Shown: positions 8,589-18,800, counted from the stretch's first letter. The stretch is DNA of 64,000 nt from Nonlabens xylanidelens (GCF_002934445.1 NZ_PTJE01000006.1:1-64000), one strand, 5' to 3'. Program-made: numbers and translations. Notes: generated by a model from the sequence alone, not told the origin.

Positions 8589-9212
8589 TTATTTTACCAC
8601 GTTTCTAAATGTAAGATTGATGCGTAGACCTACCTTTCTTTTAGTTTTAGCAATCTGATGTTTATAAGTATGCTGCGTTTGTTTTTCCATTATAAGCAGG
8701 CTACCATTTGCTAGAGGGAATTTAAAACGCCAGTCTTTGTTCACATTATGTTTTAGGTGAAAAAATCGTTCTTGTCCTAGACTTACAGAGGCGATAGTAG
8801 GGTTAGTGCCTAGTTCTTTTTCATTATCTGCATGCCAGCCGTTAGAATCCTGACCATTACGGTATTGATTTATGAGACATACATTAAAGGTGGTGCCGGC
8901 TGCTTGCTCCACATCTGCTTTAATCTGTTTCAATGTGTCTGTCCATGGTAATGCTTTGAATTCTATACCGCTGTATCCATAGGCGATATCTGCATCTCCA
9001 TATAATTGGGTTAATCTTGGCTCGTCATGTGTTTTACCGAATAGCTGTATTTTATTTTGTCGCCACGGTGTTTCAGTTAATAAAGTGTTTTTTAAAAGTT
9101 CCGCTTTCGCGAAAGCGTAAAAAGAACCATCATAACGCACCGATGCATCTGGAATCTCGGGAAAAGTATCTGAAAACAACTTGTTATGCATGCATATAAA
9201 AAACAGGTTCAA
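8589..9212 (-). CDS. AlkB-like alpha-ketoglutarate-dependent dioxygenase
   Basis: A 2-oxoglutarate/Fe(II) dioxygenase of the AlkB family, which removes alkyl groups from nucleic acid bases. Visible residues are the iron-binding HxD in NGWHADNE, the distal histidine in HTYKHQIAKT and the 2-oxoglutarate arginines in GLRINLTFR. The usual start is probably the second Met (residue 8, MHNKLFSD, base 9191), because the first seven residues are an uncharacteristic hydrophobic extension. Residues about 31-37 (AFAKAEL) are encoded by a copy of the dispersed palindrome. The gene is divergent from the ketosynthase gene 54 bp away. Family members act on DNA or RNA; which one is not shown. Confidence 0.88.
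   Translation of the reverse strand: MNLFFICMHNKLFSDTFPEIPDASVRYDGSFYAFAKAELLKNTLLTETPWRQNKIQLFGKTHDEPRLTQLYGDADIAYGYSGIEFKALPWTDTLKQIKADVEQAAGTTFNVCLINQYRNGQDSNGWHADNEKELGTNPTIASVSLGQERFFHLKHNVNKDWRFKFPLANGSLLIMEKQTQHTYKHQIAKTKRKVGLRINLTFRNVVK
9101..9118. repeat. dispersed 16-bp palindrome, copy 3 (inside the AlkB-like gene)
   Basis: Exact core at 9102-9117, read in the gene as Ala-Phe-Ala-Lys-Ala-Glu. Confidence 0.9.
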
Positions 9213-9266
9213 ACTAGCAAGATAATGAGACTGTCACGTATCTTGCGAAAGATTTAAAACAAATTT

Positions 9267-10274
9267 ATGTATACTTCTCGCATAGCCGGAATGGGGAAAT
9301 TTGTCCCTGAAAATGTGGTTACTAACGATGATCTTTCTAAAGTAATGGATACTAACGATGCCTGGATACAGGAACGTACTGGAATCCAAGAACGTCGTCA
9401 CATTAAGAAAGGCGATGGAAATTCTACAGCTACCATGGGTGTTAAAGCTGCAGAAATAGCTCTAGAAAGAGCAAAAATATCTAAGGACGACATTGACATG
9501 ATCGTGTTTGCAACCCTATCTCCAGATTATTATTTTCCTGGTTGTGGTGTGCAAGTACAAGAAATGATGGGTATTCATACCTGTCCAGCTCTGGATGTAA
9601 GAAACCAGTGTAGTGGTTTTATTTATGGACTGTCTGTTGCAGACCAGTTTATTAAAACAGGAATGTATAAAAATGTACTCGTAATAGGATCTGAGAATCA
9701 CAGTGGTGGTTTAGATTTTTCTACACGTGGCCGTGGTGTGACGGTAATATTTGGAGATGGAGCAGGAGCAGCAGTTCTTACCAGATCAGAAAATGAAGGT
9801 CAGGGTATCCTTTCTACCCACTTACATAGTGAGGGAAAACATGCACTAGAATTATCTCTTAAAGGACCATCTACTATGCACTGGGTCCCTCAATTAATTG
9901 AGGAGAATCCGCAAGAAGATATTCCTTATTATCCTTATATGAATGGTCAGTTTGTATTTAAAAATGCAGTGAGACGTTTTAGTGAGGTGATTATGGAAGG
10001 CCTTCAAAAAAATAATCTAGAAGTAGGTGATATAGATATGCTTGTGCCACACCAGGCTAACTTGCGTATATCTCAATTCATACAGAAGAAATTCCAATTA
10101 ACAGACGATAAAGTCTATAACAATATCCAGAAATACGGTAACACTACAGCTGCATCTATTCCTATCGCTCTTTGTGAGGCATGGGAAGAAGGTAAGGTAA
10201 AAGAGGGTGATACGGTGGTTCTTGCTGCTTTCGGTAGTGGGTTTACTTGGGGTAGTGCTATTATTAAATGGTAA
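9267..10274 (+). CDS. fabH: 3-oxoacyl-ACP synthase III family protein
   Basis: A thiolase-fold ketosynthase of the FabH type, which condenses acyl-CoA with malonyl-ACP. The catalytic triad is visible: Cys in VRNQCSGFIYG, His in LVPHQANLRI, and Asn in YGNTTAAS. The C-terminal GSGFTWGSAIIKW is also typical. The length of 335 aa is normal. It is not in the plsX-rpmF setting usual for the housekeeping fabH, so it may be a second paralogue with a different starter preference; the gene symbol should be read as the family. Just 3' of the stop a 44-bp palindrome begins. Confidence 0.88.
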   Translation: MYTSRIAGMGKFVPENVVTNDDLSKVMDTNDAWIQERTGIQERRHIKKGDGNSTATMGVKAAEIALERAKISKDDIDMIVFATLSPDYYFPGCGVQVQEMMGIHTCPALDVRNQCSGFIYGLSVADQFIKTGMYKNVLVIGSENHSGGLDFSTRGRGVTVIFGDGAGAAVLTRSENEGQGILSTHLHSEGKHALELSLKGPSTMHWVPQLIEENPQEDIPYYPYMNGQFVFKNAVRRFSEVIMEGLQKNNLEVGDIDMLVPHQANLRISQFIQKKFQLTDDKVYNNIQKYGNTTAASIPIALCEAWEEGKVKEGDTVVLAAFGSGFTWGSAIIKW

Positions 10275-10318
10275 CAACATCTATAGGTGCGGACTTAAGT
10301 CCGCACCTATAGATGTTG
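10275..10318. repeat. REP-type perfect palindrome, left copy (44 bp)
   Basis: Perfectly symmetrical about a central CTTAAG. The inner 28 bp (half-site ATAGGTGCGGACTT) are shared with the copy at 10756-10791; the outer arms differ. It begins 1 bp after the ketosynthase stop and ends 22 bp before the transposase gene. Confidence 0.9.
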
Positions 10319-10340
10319 AGCAAATTGATTATTTTTAAAG

Positions 10341-10745
10341 ATGTCCAAAAATAATCTTCAAGTTTATATTCACATTGTATTTTGTACAAAGAATCGAGGT
10401 GTGTTAATTTCTGATACAATAGAGAAAAAGTTATACCCATTTATCTGGTCTGTTATAGAAGATAATGATTGTACTCCTTTAATGATTAATGGTATGCCAG
10501 ACCATGTCCATATATTATTAAAAATGGACTCAAAAGTTTCATTATCTGATTTGATGAGATTCATTAAAGGTAAAAGCTCTAGATTCCTTAATGAGAATTA
10601 CTCGTTTTTAAACGGCTTTGAATGGCAGCGCGGCTATGGTGCGTTTTCTGTTAGCTCAAGTCAGGTATCTCAGGTCGCAGATTATGTTAAAAATCAAAAG
10701 CATCATCATGTGGAAGGTTTTATTATTGAAAATATCGAGCTTTAA
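10341..10745 (+). CDS. REP-associated tyrosine transposase (IS200/Y1 family)
   Basis: A 134-residue Y1 HUH nuclease/transposase. The metal-binding histidine pair is in PDHVHILL (His55, His57) and the probable nucleophile is Tyr115 in VADYVKNQKHHH. The N-terminal VYIHIVFCTKNR and the WQRGYGAFSVS segments are typical of this family. The length and all active-site residues look intact. It is flanked by two palindromes sharing a core, which makes the RAYT subgroup more likely than a plain IS200. A GTG/ATG choice is not an issue: ATG at 10341 gives the standard N-terminus. Confidence 0.92.
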   Translation: MSKNNLQVYIHIVFCTKNRGVLISDTIEKKLYPFIWSVIEDNDCTPLMINGMPDHVHILLKMDSKVSLSDLMRFIKGKSSRFLNENYSFLNGFEWQRGYGAFSVSSSQVSQVADYVKNQKHHHVEGFIIENIEL

Positions 10746-10755
10746 ACCATGTTTC

Positions 10756-10791
10756 ATTCATAGGTGCGGACTTAAGTCCGCACCTATGAAT
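10756..10791. repeat. REP-type perfect palindrome, right copy (36 bp)
   Basis: Perfectly symmetrical, with the same 28-bp centre as the copy at 10275-10318 but with different outer arms (ATTC/GAAT). It starts 10 bp after the transposase stop. Confidence 0.9.
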
Positions 10792-10809
10792 AGAAATGAT
10801 ATAAATACA

Positions 10810-10837
10810 AAATCCCGAGCCTGCAAGCTCGGGATTT
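10810..10837. terminator. GC-rich stem-loop after the RAYT unit
   Basis: AAATCCCGAGC and GCTCGGGATTT form an 11-bp perfect stem with a short loop. It may be a terminator or the right end structure of the mobile unit. The remaining DNA to 11046 shows no gene. Confidence 0.55.
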
Positions 10838-11046
10838 CTAAATCGTATAATAACACTAACCATTAATTATGAATTATACGATTATGTGTGTCTTTTAAAT
10901 TTAAGTCTTAAACGTAAAAGACATTAACCTTTGAATTCTTCTTTTTCAATAAAATTCAATTAACCAAATAAATCAGAAGGGTTTATCACGTCCTTCATAA
11001 TAAAAGACGATCTATTTTGTATATTGTTACATATTAAATCATAAAA

Positions 11047-11409
11047 ATGTCTAAAAAAACTCTAGTACTAGGTGCGTCACTTAAAGAAGAACGCTATTCT
11101 AACATAGCTATTTACCGATTGCGCAAGTTTAATATAGAAACTGTCGCTATAGGATTGCGTGAAGGGCTAGTAGATGACGTAAAAATTCATAAGGAACTTA
11201 TACCTTTTCAAGGGATAAATACGGTGACCCTATATTTAAATGCGCAAAGGCAACCACAATACTATGATTATATCATAAGCCTTAAACCAGAGCGTGTTAT
11301 TTTTAATCCAGGAACAGAAAATCCTGAATTCTATCAAAAGCTGACAGATCACAATATTGAACATGAAGTGGCGTGTACACTAGTTATGCTGGGGACACAT
11401 CAATACTAA
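11047..11409 (+). CDS. CoA-binding (Rossmann-fold) protein, YccU type
   Basis: A 120-residue single-domain CoA_binding_2 protein. The N-terminal KKTLVLGASLKEERYSNIAI is the nucleotide-binding glycine loop; the later strands (ETVAIGLREG, RVIFNPGTENPEFY) complete the small Rossmann fold. Members bind CoA or a nucleotide, but their cellular role is not defined. Its last 26 bp overlap the converging symporter gene. Confidence 0.85.
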   Translation: MSKKTLVLGASLKEERYSNIAIYRLRKFNIETVAIGLREGLVDDVKIHKELIPFQGINTVTLYLNAQRQPQYYDYIISLKPERVIFNPGTENPEFYQKLTDHNIEHEVACTLVMLGTHQY

Positions 11410-12862
11410 CTTTTTGATTACTAAATGCCGATGCGATTAATAAACCTAAAAAGGTGATGAAACCATTGAGCAATAGTATAAAGAAACCAAATTCAAACCC
11501 AAAGTAATAATCAGCGGCGGTGCTTAATGCATAGGCTATGAATGGCGATGCAATAGCAATAAACGGAATAAGTCTATGGTTGACTTGAAGCTTTGTCAGT
11601 ATCCCAAATCCAAATAATCCCAATAAAGGACCATAGGTATATCCAGCAAAAACAAAAAGTTTTGTAATCACACTTGCATCTTTAATGATATATTCAAAAC
11701 TCACGATGACAAGTATGAGTAGAATGGAAAAAGCAACGTGAACGAGTTTGCGCATCCAGCTTTGTTTTTTCTTATCATAGTTTTTTTCTAATCGTAATAT
11801 ATCTACAGAGAACGATGTGGTGAGTGAAGTAAGTGCGCTGTCTGCACTAGAGTATGCTGCGGCAACCAGCCCTAGAATAAAAACGAGTCCTATACCTATT
11901 CCCATGCCGCTTTGTACGGATATACAAGCAAATAAACTGTCTTTGTAGCCACCTGTTAATTCCGCTTTTGCAAAAGCGGTAAGCAAAACACCTAATCCTA
12001 AGAATAACAAGTTCACAAAAGTCAACACAATAGTAAACCAAAACATGTTTTTTTGAGCATCTTTAAGGCTGCGACAGGTCAAGTTTTTTTGCATCATATC
12101 TTGATCCAGTCCTGTCATTACAATAGCAATAAAAGCACCTGATAAAAACTGTTTAACAAAATGCTGACCACTTTTCCAGTCGTCAAAAAAGAAGATTTGC
12201 GATAAATCACTATCTGCTATAAAGCCAGTAATCTCACCGATACCATTGAGGTTAAGACTGTCTGAAATGTAGTAAATACCGACACCTACGGCTATTAACA
12301 TAAACAAAGTCTGTAGTGTGTCTGTCCAGACTATGGTTTTGATTCCAGATTTAAAAGTGTACAACCAGATAAGAATGACGGTAAGGGTAACCGTTTGCCA
12401 AAACTCCACACCCATACTTTCAAACACAAATTCTTGCAACACACCAGCAACCAGATATAATCTAAAACTAGCACCTACCACACGAGAAAGTATGAAGAAG
12501 CTAGAACCGGTAAATTGAGCAGCACTTCCATATCTATCGTTGAGGTAACTGTAAATAGAAGTGAGGTTCATTTTATAATAAAGTGGTAATAGCACAGTAC
12601 CTATGACTAAATAACCGACTACATAACCCAGTACTACTTGAAAGTAATTCATGGCACCTTCTTCTACCGCACCAGGAACTGAGATAAAGGTCACACCACT
12701 AAGCGATGCACCTATCATCCCAAAAGCGACAATAAACCAAGGCGATGATCGATTACCTCTAAAGAAAGTGGCATTATCACTTTTACGACCAACAATAAAT
12801 GAGATAGCAACAAGTACTGCAAAGTAACAAGCTATGGTAATAAGTATTTGAGTAGAAGTCAA
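11384..12862 (-). CDS. sodium:solute symporter (SSS family)
   Basis: A 492-residue inner-membrane transporter with about 13 hydrophobic helices. It has the SSS features of an early GASLSGVTFISVPG stretch, the conserved RLYLVAGVLQE region and a Na+-site segment with AAAYSSADSALTSL. The start is TTG at 12860-12862. The substrate (sugar, amino acid or organic acid) cannot be assigned from sequence. A degenerate copy of the dispersed palindrome encodes the AFAKAEL loop after the ninth or so helix. The 3' end overlaps the CoA-binding gene by 26 bp on the opposite strand. Confidence 0.88.
   Translation of the reverse strand: MTSTQILITIACYFAVLVAISFIVGRKSDNATFFRGNRSSPWFIVAFGMIGASLSGVTFISVPGAVEEGAMNYFQVVLGYVVGYLVIGTVLLPLYYKMNLTSIYSYLNDRYGSAAQFTGSSFFILSRVVGASFRLYLVAGVLQEFVFESMGVEFWQTVTLTVILIWLYTFKSGIKTIVWTDTLQTLFMLIAVGVGIYYISDSLNLNGIGEITGFIADSDLSQIFFFDDWKSGQHFVKQFLSGAFIAIVMTGLDQDMMQKNLTCRSLKDAQKNMFWFTIVLTFVNLLFLGLGVLLTAFAKAELTGGYKDSLFACISVQSGMGIGIGLVFILGLVAAAYSSADSALTSLTTSFSVDILRLEKNYDKKKQSWMRKLVHVAFSILLILVIVSFEYIIKDASVITKLFVFAGYTYGPLLGLFGFGILTKLQVNHRLIPFIAIASPFIAYALSTAADYYFGFEFGFFILLLNGFITFLGLLIASAFSNQKVSIDVSPA
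11962..11979. repeat. dispersed palindrome, copy 4 (degenerate, inside the symporter gene)
   Basis: CGCTTTTGCAAAAGCG at 11963-11978 differs from the core at two symmetric positions, so it is still a perfect palindrome. It is read as AFAKAE, as in the AlkB-like gene. Confidence 0.7.
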
Positions 12863-12947
12863 GACTTTTAATTTTTAATGCTAAGGTAAGAAGGTTCAAG
12901 TTCAAACTTAAATCTAAATCTAAATTGAAAATAAAAACTGATGTCAG

Positions 12948-13026
12948 TTCGAGCGCAGTCGAGAACGCTTATTTACGAAAATAGACTGTACGATCTAAAA
13001 AAAAAGGTTTCGACTGACGCTCAATC
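12948..13026. repeat. imperfect inverted repeat between the symporter gene and yidD
   Basis: The left arm TTCGAGCGCAGTCGAGAA (12948-12965) and right arm around 13006-13026 (containing TTTCGACTGACGCTCAA) are imperfect reverse complements, about 40 bp apart and including a nine-A run at 12997-13005. This looks like a dispersed repeat or an old terminator. I see no gene in 12863-13033. Confidence 0.5.
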
Positions 13027-13033
13027 AAATTTT

Positions 13034-13255
13034 CTAAGGCACAGGATCATAACCACTACCACCAAAAGGATGACAACTAAAAATACGCTTTAGAGCAAGC
13101 CAGCCACCTTTAAAAGCACCGTGTTTGATCAATGCTTCTTTAGAATATTGAGAACAAGTAGGAGAGTAGCGACAACTAGCAGGTGTAAAAGGTGATATCA
13201 CCGACTGATAAAATCTGATGATCAACAAAAACGGATATGCTAGTATTTTTTTCAT
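13034..13255 (-). CDS. yidD: membrane protein insertion efficiency factor YidD
   Basis: A 73-residue YidD protein: an N-terminal amphipathic/hydrophobic helix ([20 protein letters not shown]) followed by the diagnostic cysteine motif [12 protein letters not shown] and the [15 protein letters not shown] end. It helps YidC insert inner-membrane proteins. In many bacteria yidD lies between rnpA and yidC; here it lies downstream of cysS on the same strand, as is common in Flavobacteria. The gap to cysS holds a stem-loop. Confidence 0.95.
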   Translation of the reverse strand: MKKILAYPFLLIIRFYQSVISPFTPASCRYSPTCSQYSKEALIKHGAFKGGWLALKRIFSCHPFGGSGYDPVP

Positions 13256-13301
13256 AAACCTAGATAGATGTCTTAATTTCTGAAATTACTTTTTAGTTTT
13301 G

Positions 13302-13334
13302 GAGATTTTTGATTTGTTTTAAATCAAAAATCTC
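13302..13334. terminator. AT-rich stem-loop between cysS and yidD
   Basis: GAGATTTTTGATTT and its complement form a perfect 14-bp stem with a 5-nt loop just 3' of cysS. There is no strong T-tract on either side. Confidence 0.5.
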
Positions 13335-13347
13335 TAATCGTTAACCC

Positions 13348-14835
13348 TTAATCAACACTATAACTGGTCCCGTCAGCGCCATCTTTTAAAGAAATTCCAG
13401 CCGCAGCTAGTTCGTCTCTTATTTTATCACTGGTGCTCCAGTCTTTATTAGCTCTTGCCGTTGCTCTCAGGTCGATTATTAATTTCATCGCACCATCCAT
13501 TCCTTTATTAAGTGATGCGCTTCCTTCTTCTTTGGCATCCTGTAAACCTAAGACATCAAAGAAAAATGCGTTCATCGTTTCTTGAAGGTCGGCTAGATCA
13601 CTTGCTGTGATGGTTGCATTTCCATCATTGATAGAATGAATCATCTTTACTGCATCAAAAAGCTCTGCAATAAGAATGGGTGTGTTAAAATCATCATTCA
13701 TGGCAGCATAGCATTTTGCTTTCCATGAAGATAGATCTATAGAAGAGGTTTTAGATACAGGTAATTTATCCATAACCTTCATTGCTTCTGTAAGTCTGTT
13801 AAAACCTTTTTCAGCAGCAAGAATTGCGTCATTACTAAAATCTAAAATAGATCTATAATGAGCTTGCATCATGAAAAAGCGCACGACACTAGGTGCAAAT
13901 GCTTTTTGCATAAAGTCGTTTTCTCCAGTAAAAAGCTCTACCGGTAAAATGCTATTTCCGGTAGATTTAGACATTTTCTGACCGTTTAAAGTCAGCATGT
14001 TTGCGTGCATCCAGTAATTTACAGGGCTGTGGCCATGTGCGGCCTCACCTTGTGCGATTTCACACTCGTGATGTGGGAATTTAAGATCCATTCCACCACC
14101 GTGTATGTCAAATGTTTCTCCTAGGTATTTAGAACTCATTACTGTACATTCTAGGTGCCAGCCAGGAAAACCATCACCCCATGGACTAGGCCATCTCATA
14201 ATATGCTCTGGACTTGCTTTTTTCCATAAAGCAAAATCTGCTGGGTTTTCTTTATCGCTTTGAGCAGCCAGTTCACGAGAGTTGGCCATCATATCTTCTA
14301 GATTGCGACCACTTAATTTACCATACTCATGGTCTTCATTAAACTTAACAACGTTAAAATAGATAGAGCCATTTTTTTCATAGGCATATCCATTTTTCAT
14401 GATCGTTTTAATTATCTCTATTTGCTCTACTATGTGACCTGTAGCAGTAGGTTCTATACTAGGTGGGTAGGCATTAAATTGCTTCATTACCGTATGAAAG
14501 TCCAGCGTGTATTGCTGTACTACTTCCATAGGCTCTATTTTTTCTAACCTTGCTTTTTTAGAAATTTTATCTTCACCTTCATCTGCGTCATCTGTTAAGT
14601 GGCCGGCGTCTGTAATGTTACGTACATAACGTGTTTTATACCCTAAGTGTTTAAGGTATCTAAATACCATGTCAAAACTGATAAACGTACGGCAATTCCC
14701 TAAATGCACATTGCTGTAAACGGTAGGTCCACAAACGTACATTCCTATGCGACCTTCAGTAATCGATTTGAAAACCTCTTTTTCGCCTTTTATGGAATTG
14801 TAAATCCTTAATTCATTGTCTTGATAAAGCGCCAT
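13348..14835 (-). CDS. cysS: cysteinyl-tRNA synthetase
   Basis: A class I aminoacyl-tRNA synthetase charging tRNA-Cys. The HIGH-type signature is VHLGNCRT (about residue 40), the zinc ligands are the Cys in MYVCGPTVY, the Cys in WHLECTVMS and the PHHECE motif, and the KMSKS loop is [11 protein letters not shown]. The C-terminal DALR-like region is present and ends with a small acidic tail. The length of 495 aa is normal. The upstream 149-bp gap to folE contains a dispersed palindrome. Confidence 0.97.
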   Translation of the reverse strand: MALYQDNELRIYNSIKGEKEVFKSITEGRIGMYVCGPTVYSNVHLGNCRTFISFDMVFRYLKHLGYKTRYVRNITDAGHLTDDADEGEDKISKKARLEKIEPMEVVQQYTLDFHTVMKQFNAYPPSIEPTATGHIVEQIEIIKTIMKNGYAYEKNGSIYFNVVKFNEDHEYGKLSGRNLEDMMANSRELAAQSDKENPADFALWKKASPEHIMRWPSPWGDGFPGWHLECTVMSSKYLGETFDIHGGGMDLKFPHHECEIAQGEAAHGHSPVNYWMHANMLTLNGQKMSKSTGNSILPVELFTGENDFMQKAFAPSVVRFFMMQAHYRSILDFSNDAILAAEKGFNRLTEAMKVMDKLPVSKTSSIDLSSWKAKCYAAMNDDFNTPILIAELFDAVKMIHSINDGNATITASDLADLQETMNAFFFDVLGLQDAKEEGSASLNKGMDGAMKLIIDLRATARANKDWSTSDKIRDELAAAGISLKDGADGTSYSVD

Positions 14836-14870
14836 GACTTGTTTTTATGTGATGTTGATGGTGTTGATCT

Positions 14871-14886
14871 CGCTTTCGCGAAAGCG
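14871..14886. repeat. dispersed 16-bp palindrome, copy 5 (intergenic)
   Basis: Exact core between cysS and folE, about 100 bp downstream of the folE stop (minus strand). Confidence 0.9.
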
Positions 14887-14984
14887 GAATCTCAATACTA
14901 ATTATTCTCAAAAATAACCGTAAATATCTAATAGAGCTTAATTGCTAGTTTAGATTTTAAATTTATTCTAAGTAAATGGGTAAT

Positions 14985-15656
14985 TTAAAACTTGGTCTCC
15001 ATTTTAATGTAATCTAGGAATTCCCTTTTTACTTCTGGATCTTTAAATTTACCACCGAATTCTCCTGTAACGGTACTGCTCTCGATATCTCTAATACCAC
15101 GACTGTTAACACAAAGGTGTTTTGCATCTATAATACACGCTACATCTTCTGTATTCATTACTTTTTGTAATTCTCGCACGATCTGTATATTTAAACGTTC
15201 TTGAACTTGTGGACGTTTTGCATAATAATCTACGATGCGATTCATCTTAGAAAGTCCTACTACGCTACCGTTAGAAATATAGGCAACGTGAGCACGACCT
15301 ACTATAGGTAATAAATGATGCTCACATGTAGAATAAACCACTATGTCTTTTTCTACCAGCATCTCATTATACTTGTACTTGTTTTCAAAAGTACTAGCGT
15401 TAGGTTTTTTATCTGGGCGTAAACCTCCAAAAATTTCATTCACAAACATTTTTGCAACACGATTAGGTGTTCCTTTAATGCTGTCGTCTGTCATGTCCAT
15501 ACCTAGAGTTTCTAGTATACTATAGACATCTTTTTTGATAGATTCTATTTTATCAGCATCGCTTAATTCAAATGCATCTGGACGTAAAGGGGTTTGCTCG
15601 TTTGAAGAAAGGTGATCGTGATCTTCAATATTATCTAATAGGTCGTCAATTTTCAT
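14985..15656 (-). CDS. folE: GTP cyclohydrolase I
   Basis: A 223-residue homodecameric-type GTP cyclohydrolase I, which makes dihydroneopterin triphosphate, the first step of folate and the source of QueD substrate. Zinc ligands appear in STCEHHLLP (Cys, His) and in AKHLCVNSRG (Cys). The N-terminal 40 residues are a variable acidic extension. The window also carries folP and queD, so several pterin steps are close together, but they are not in one operon. Confidence 0.96.
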   Translation of the reverse strand: MKIDDLLDNIEDHDHLSSNEQTPLRPDAFELSDADKIESIKKDVYSILETLGMDMTDDSIKGTPNRVAKMFVNEIFGGLRPDKKPNASTFENKYKYNEMLVEKDIVVYSTCEHHLLPIVGRAHVAYISNGSVVGLSKMNRIVDYYAKRPQVQERLNIQIVRELQKVMNTEDVACIIDAKHLCVNSRGIRDIESSTVTGEFGGKFKDPEVKREFLDYIKMETKF

Positions 15657-15695
15657 ATAGGTACTGCAATTAATAGCGGCAATTTATTTTAAATG

Positions 15696-15703
15696 CAAAT
15701 TTA
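15696..15703 (-). promoter_or_regulatory. -7 element for folE
   Basis: On the minus strand it reads TAAATTTG, a full TAnnTTTG match, 39 bp upstream of the folE ATG. No -33 TTG is apparent. Confidence 0.4.
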
Positions 15704-15835
15704 CACATTGAAAGGCATAAGTGCATTGTTTTGTTAGATTTAGACTAAGATTAACTATGTTACGTTAAGTAATAGTTAACAATATTTCTCATATTTGTTG
15801 TTTAGAAAAAAGCCCACTCATATTCAAAACTGTAA

Positions 15836-18800
15836 ATGATGAAAAGAATCTTATTTTTTTTAATCCTAATTAGCTCTTATTTTTCTGTAGCACAGACTAA
15901 TATAAATATGCCTCAAGGTACTAATGGCGGTAATGGATTTCGTTTTGTAGGTTGTGGTTTAACGGTGTTTAATGATAGTCAGGGTAATCAAAATTACGAG
16001 ATTAATGAAGATAATATTTCTGTTTTCTGTCCTGCTATCGATACAGATAGAATGCAGTTGGATTTTTTACAGGTCGGTTTATTAGCAGGTGATGTGGTAA
16101 CTATCTATGATGGAGATTCTACAGCAGCTGCAGTATTAGGTACTATTACTGACACTACTGCAGCAGCAGGTTTGTTTCAAGCTAGTGCGGCCAACCCTAC
16201 GGGATGTCTTACAGTAAGATTTGTTTCTGATGGTTCTGGAGTGAGTTCTGGGTGGAGAGCAAGAAGAACTTGTTTTGATCCATGTCAGACTATTACCACA
16301 GCTATAACTACTACTCCAGCAATGGATGCAGATGGTATACTAAGAATATGTCAAGGTGATACGGTTACCTTTGATGGGTCTGCAACTTTTAGTGTCGATG
16401 GTACTGGTGCAACATATGAATGGGACCTAGCAAATGGTAATGGGTTAAATATGGGACAGATTCAAACAGAAACGTATACTGCACCTGGAATATATCAAAC
16501 AAGATTTATTGTTACTGATAGTAGTGGCTGTACGGATAGAGATGAGATAGATTTAATAGTTCAGGTCTCTACCGACCCTGATTTTACAGGTACCATGGCA
16601 GACGATACCGTACTGTGTTTTGGAGAGTCGACCACTCTTAGAGGAGTTGTTTCTGCTGAGGAGTTTGCTATACCAGTTTCTCCACCAGTAACAGGTTTAA
16701 CATTTTTACCTGATGGTAGCGGTGTGAGTTATGTAACATGTATTGATGTAGATTTATTTGCTCCTGGAGCATTAATTGCTAGCGCCAGCGATCTTGCGGA
16801 TATTTTTGTGAACCTAGAGCATAGTTGGGTTAATGATTTAGAAATTATTTTAACGGCACCTAATGGTACGTCTGTTATATTATTACCTAATCCTAATGGA
16901 GGAGGTGGAATTTATTTTGGTCAAGCAGTTGATGATACTTCTGGAACTCCTGGGGTGGGATTTGACTATATCTTTACGGAAAGAGCAACTGCGACACAAA
17001 CCTTACAACAGGCAATTCCTGCGGTAGGAAATGCACAACCGATACCGGCTGGAGAATATTTGCCTGAAACTGCTTTTTCTGGGTTAATTGGTTCTCCGTT
17101 AAATGGACAATGGTGTTTAACTATAACTGATAATTTAGGTGCTGATGATGGGTATATATTCTTTTGGGGTCTTAATTTCGACCCAGCGATTATTCCTTCA
17201 GAGCTTTCTTTTACACCTCTTGAGACTACTGCAGCATGGCAAGCAAATCCGGATATTGCAATGAATACAGGTAGTATCGTTACAGTGACACCTTCAATGC
17301 AGGGTTTAAACTGTTATGATTATGTGTTTACAGATAATCACGGTTGTTCTTATACAGAGCAAGTATGTATAGATGTTGTTGCTCCTATACTGTCAGGTGC
17401 ACCTAACGATATTGTTATTTGTGATCCTACTGGTTCTACCGCGGTGGTAGATTTAACGGTTAATGATGCTCCTATTTTAAATGGTCTTAGTGGTACGAAC
17501 CATGTAGTTAGTTATTTTGAAACCCCTACTGATGCAGAAAATAATACCAATTCTATCACTAACCCTACTGCTTATACCAATATATCAAACCCTCAAACTA
17601 TCTATACTAGAATTACAGAAGGAGCGAGTGGCTGTAATAATCTAGATTCTTTTGAGATAAGAATAGGGAATGTTGTTTTTACACCTGTGGATGATCTGGT
17701 TCTTTGTGATGACTCTACAAACGATGGTTTTGAAGTTTTTGATCTTACTTCTCAGTCTGCTGGGATTTTAAACGGACAAGATCCTGCAGATAATATTGTT
17801 ACTTTTCACACATCACAAGCAGATGCTGATAATAACGTAAATGCTATCGTTAATCCTGATGCTTACACAAATGTAATTTCTCCTGTAGAAACTATATATG
17901 TGAGAATAGAAAACAGTACAGATGCTACTTGTAATGCTACAGGAACATTTGATATAATTGTTGCTCCAGCACCACAAACAGTTGTTTTACAAGATCTAGA
18001 ATTATGCGATTTTGCTAATGATGGTGTAGAGCTTTTTGATTTAACGGTTAATGAACCTGTTATTATAGCAGGTCAGGCTCAAGGAACTCCGGCTGCCCCT
18101 TTAAACTATGTAATAACTTATCACACCTCTCCAGCAGATGCTTTAACTGGAGTAAATCCTATTATGAATCCTGATGCTTATGGTAATACATCTTCTCCTC
18201 AGACTATTTTTGTGAGGGTAGAAAGTGATCTTACATCAAATTGTTTTAATGCAGACATGAGTTTTGAAATAGCTCTTGTTGCTCAGCCAGTTTACAATGT
18301 AGTGGATGACATGGTAGTTTGTGATGATGTTACCAACGATGGTGTAGATATATTTGACCTTAATAGTCAAGAGGTAGGTATCCTAAATGGACAAGATCCT
18401 GCTTTATTTAATGTTGAGTTTTATGAAACTCTAGCAGACGCTCAATCGGGAACTAATGCCATAATTGATGAAGCAAATTATCAAAATACGTCTAGTCCTC
18501 AAACGATATACGTTAGAATAGTTAATAGTGTTAATTCACTTTGTGATGACAGTACAGGGTCATTTCAGTTAGTAGTAAATGCATTAGCTATCGCAAATCC
18601 TTTACCAGATGTTGAGGTGTGTGATGACTCAAGTAACGATGGTTTAGGTGGTTTTCAATTTGATGCTTATACAGCACAAGTATTGCAAGCACAAGACCCT
18701 TTAATGTTTATAGTTTCTTATCATGAATCACAAGCAGATGCTGATAGTGGAGCAAATCCATTATCTACTACATCTTATACTAATATCTCAAATCCACAAA

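Larger units (their letters stand above)
10275..10837 (+). mobile_element. RAYT/REP unit: Y1 transposase gene between two palindromes
   Basis: The unit comprises two palindromes with a common 28-bp core, a RAYT-type Y1 transposase gene between them, and a further hairpin at 10810-10837. This is the layout of REP-associated tyrosine transposases, which are domesticated relatives of IS200/IS605. The exact element ends cannot be read from one copy. Confidence 0.65.

Noticed and set aside
10618-10866. 82-residue ORF overlapping the end of the RAYT gene
   Set aside because: Out of frame with the well-supported transposase and runs through the palindrome and hairpin; no family features.
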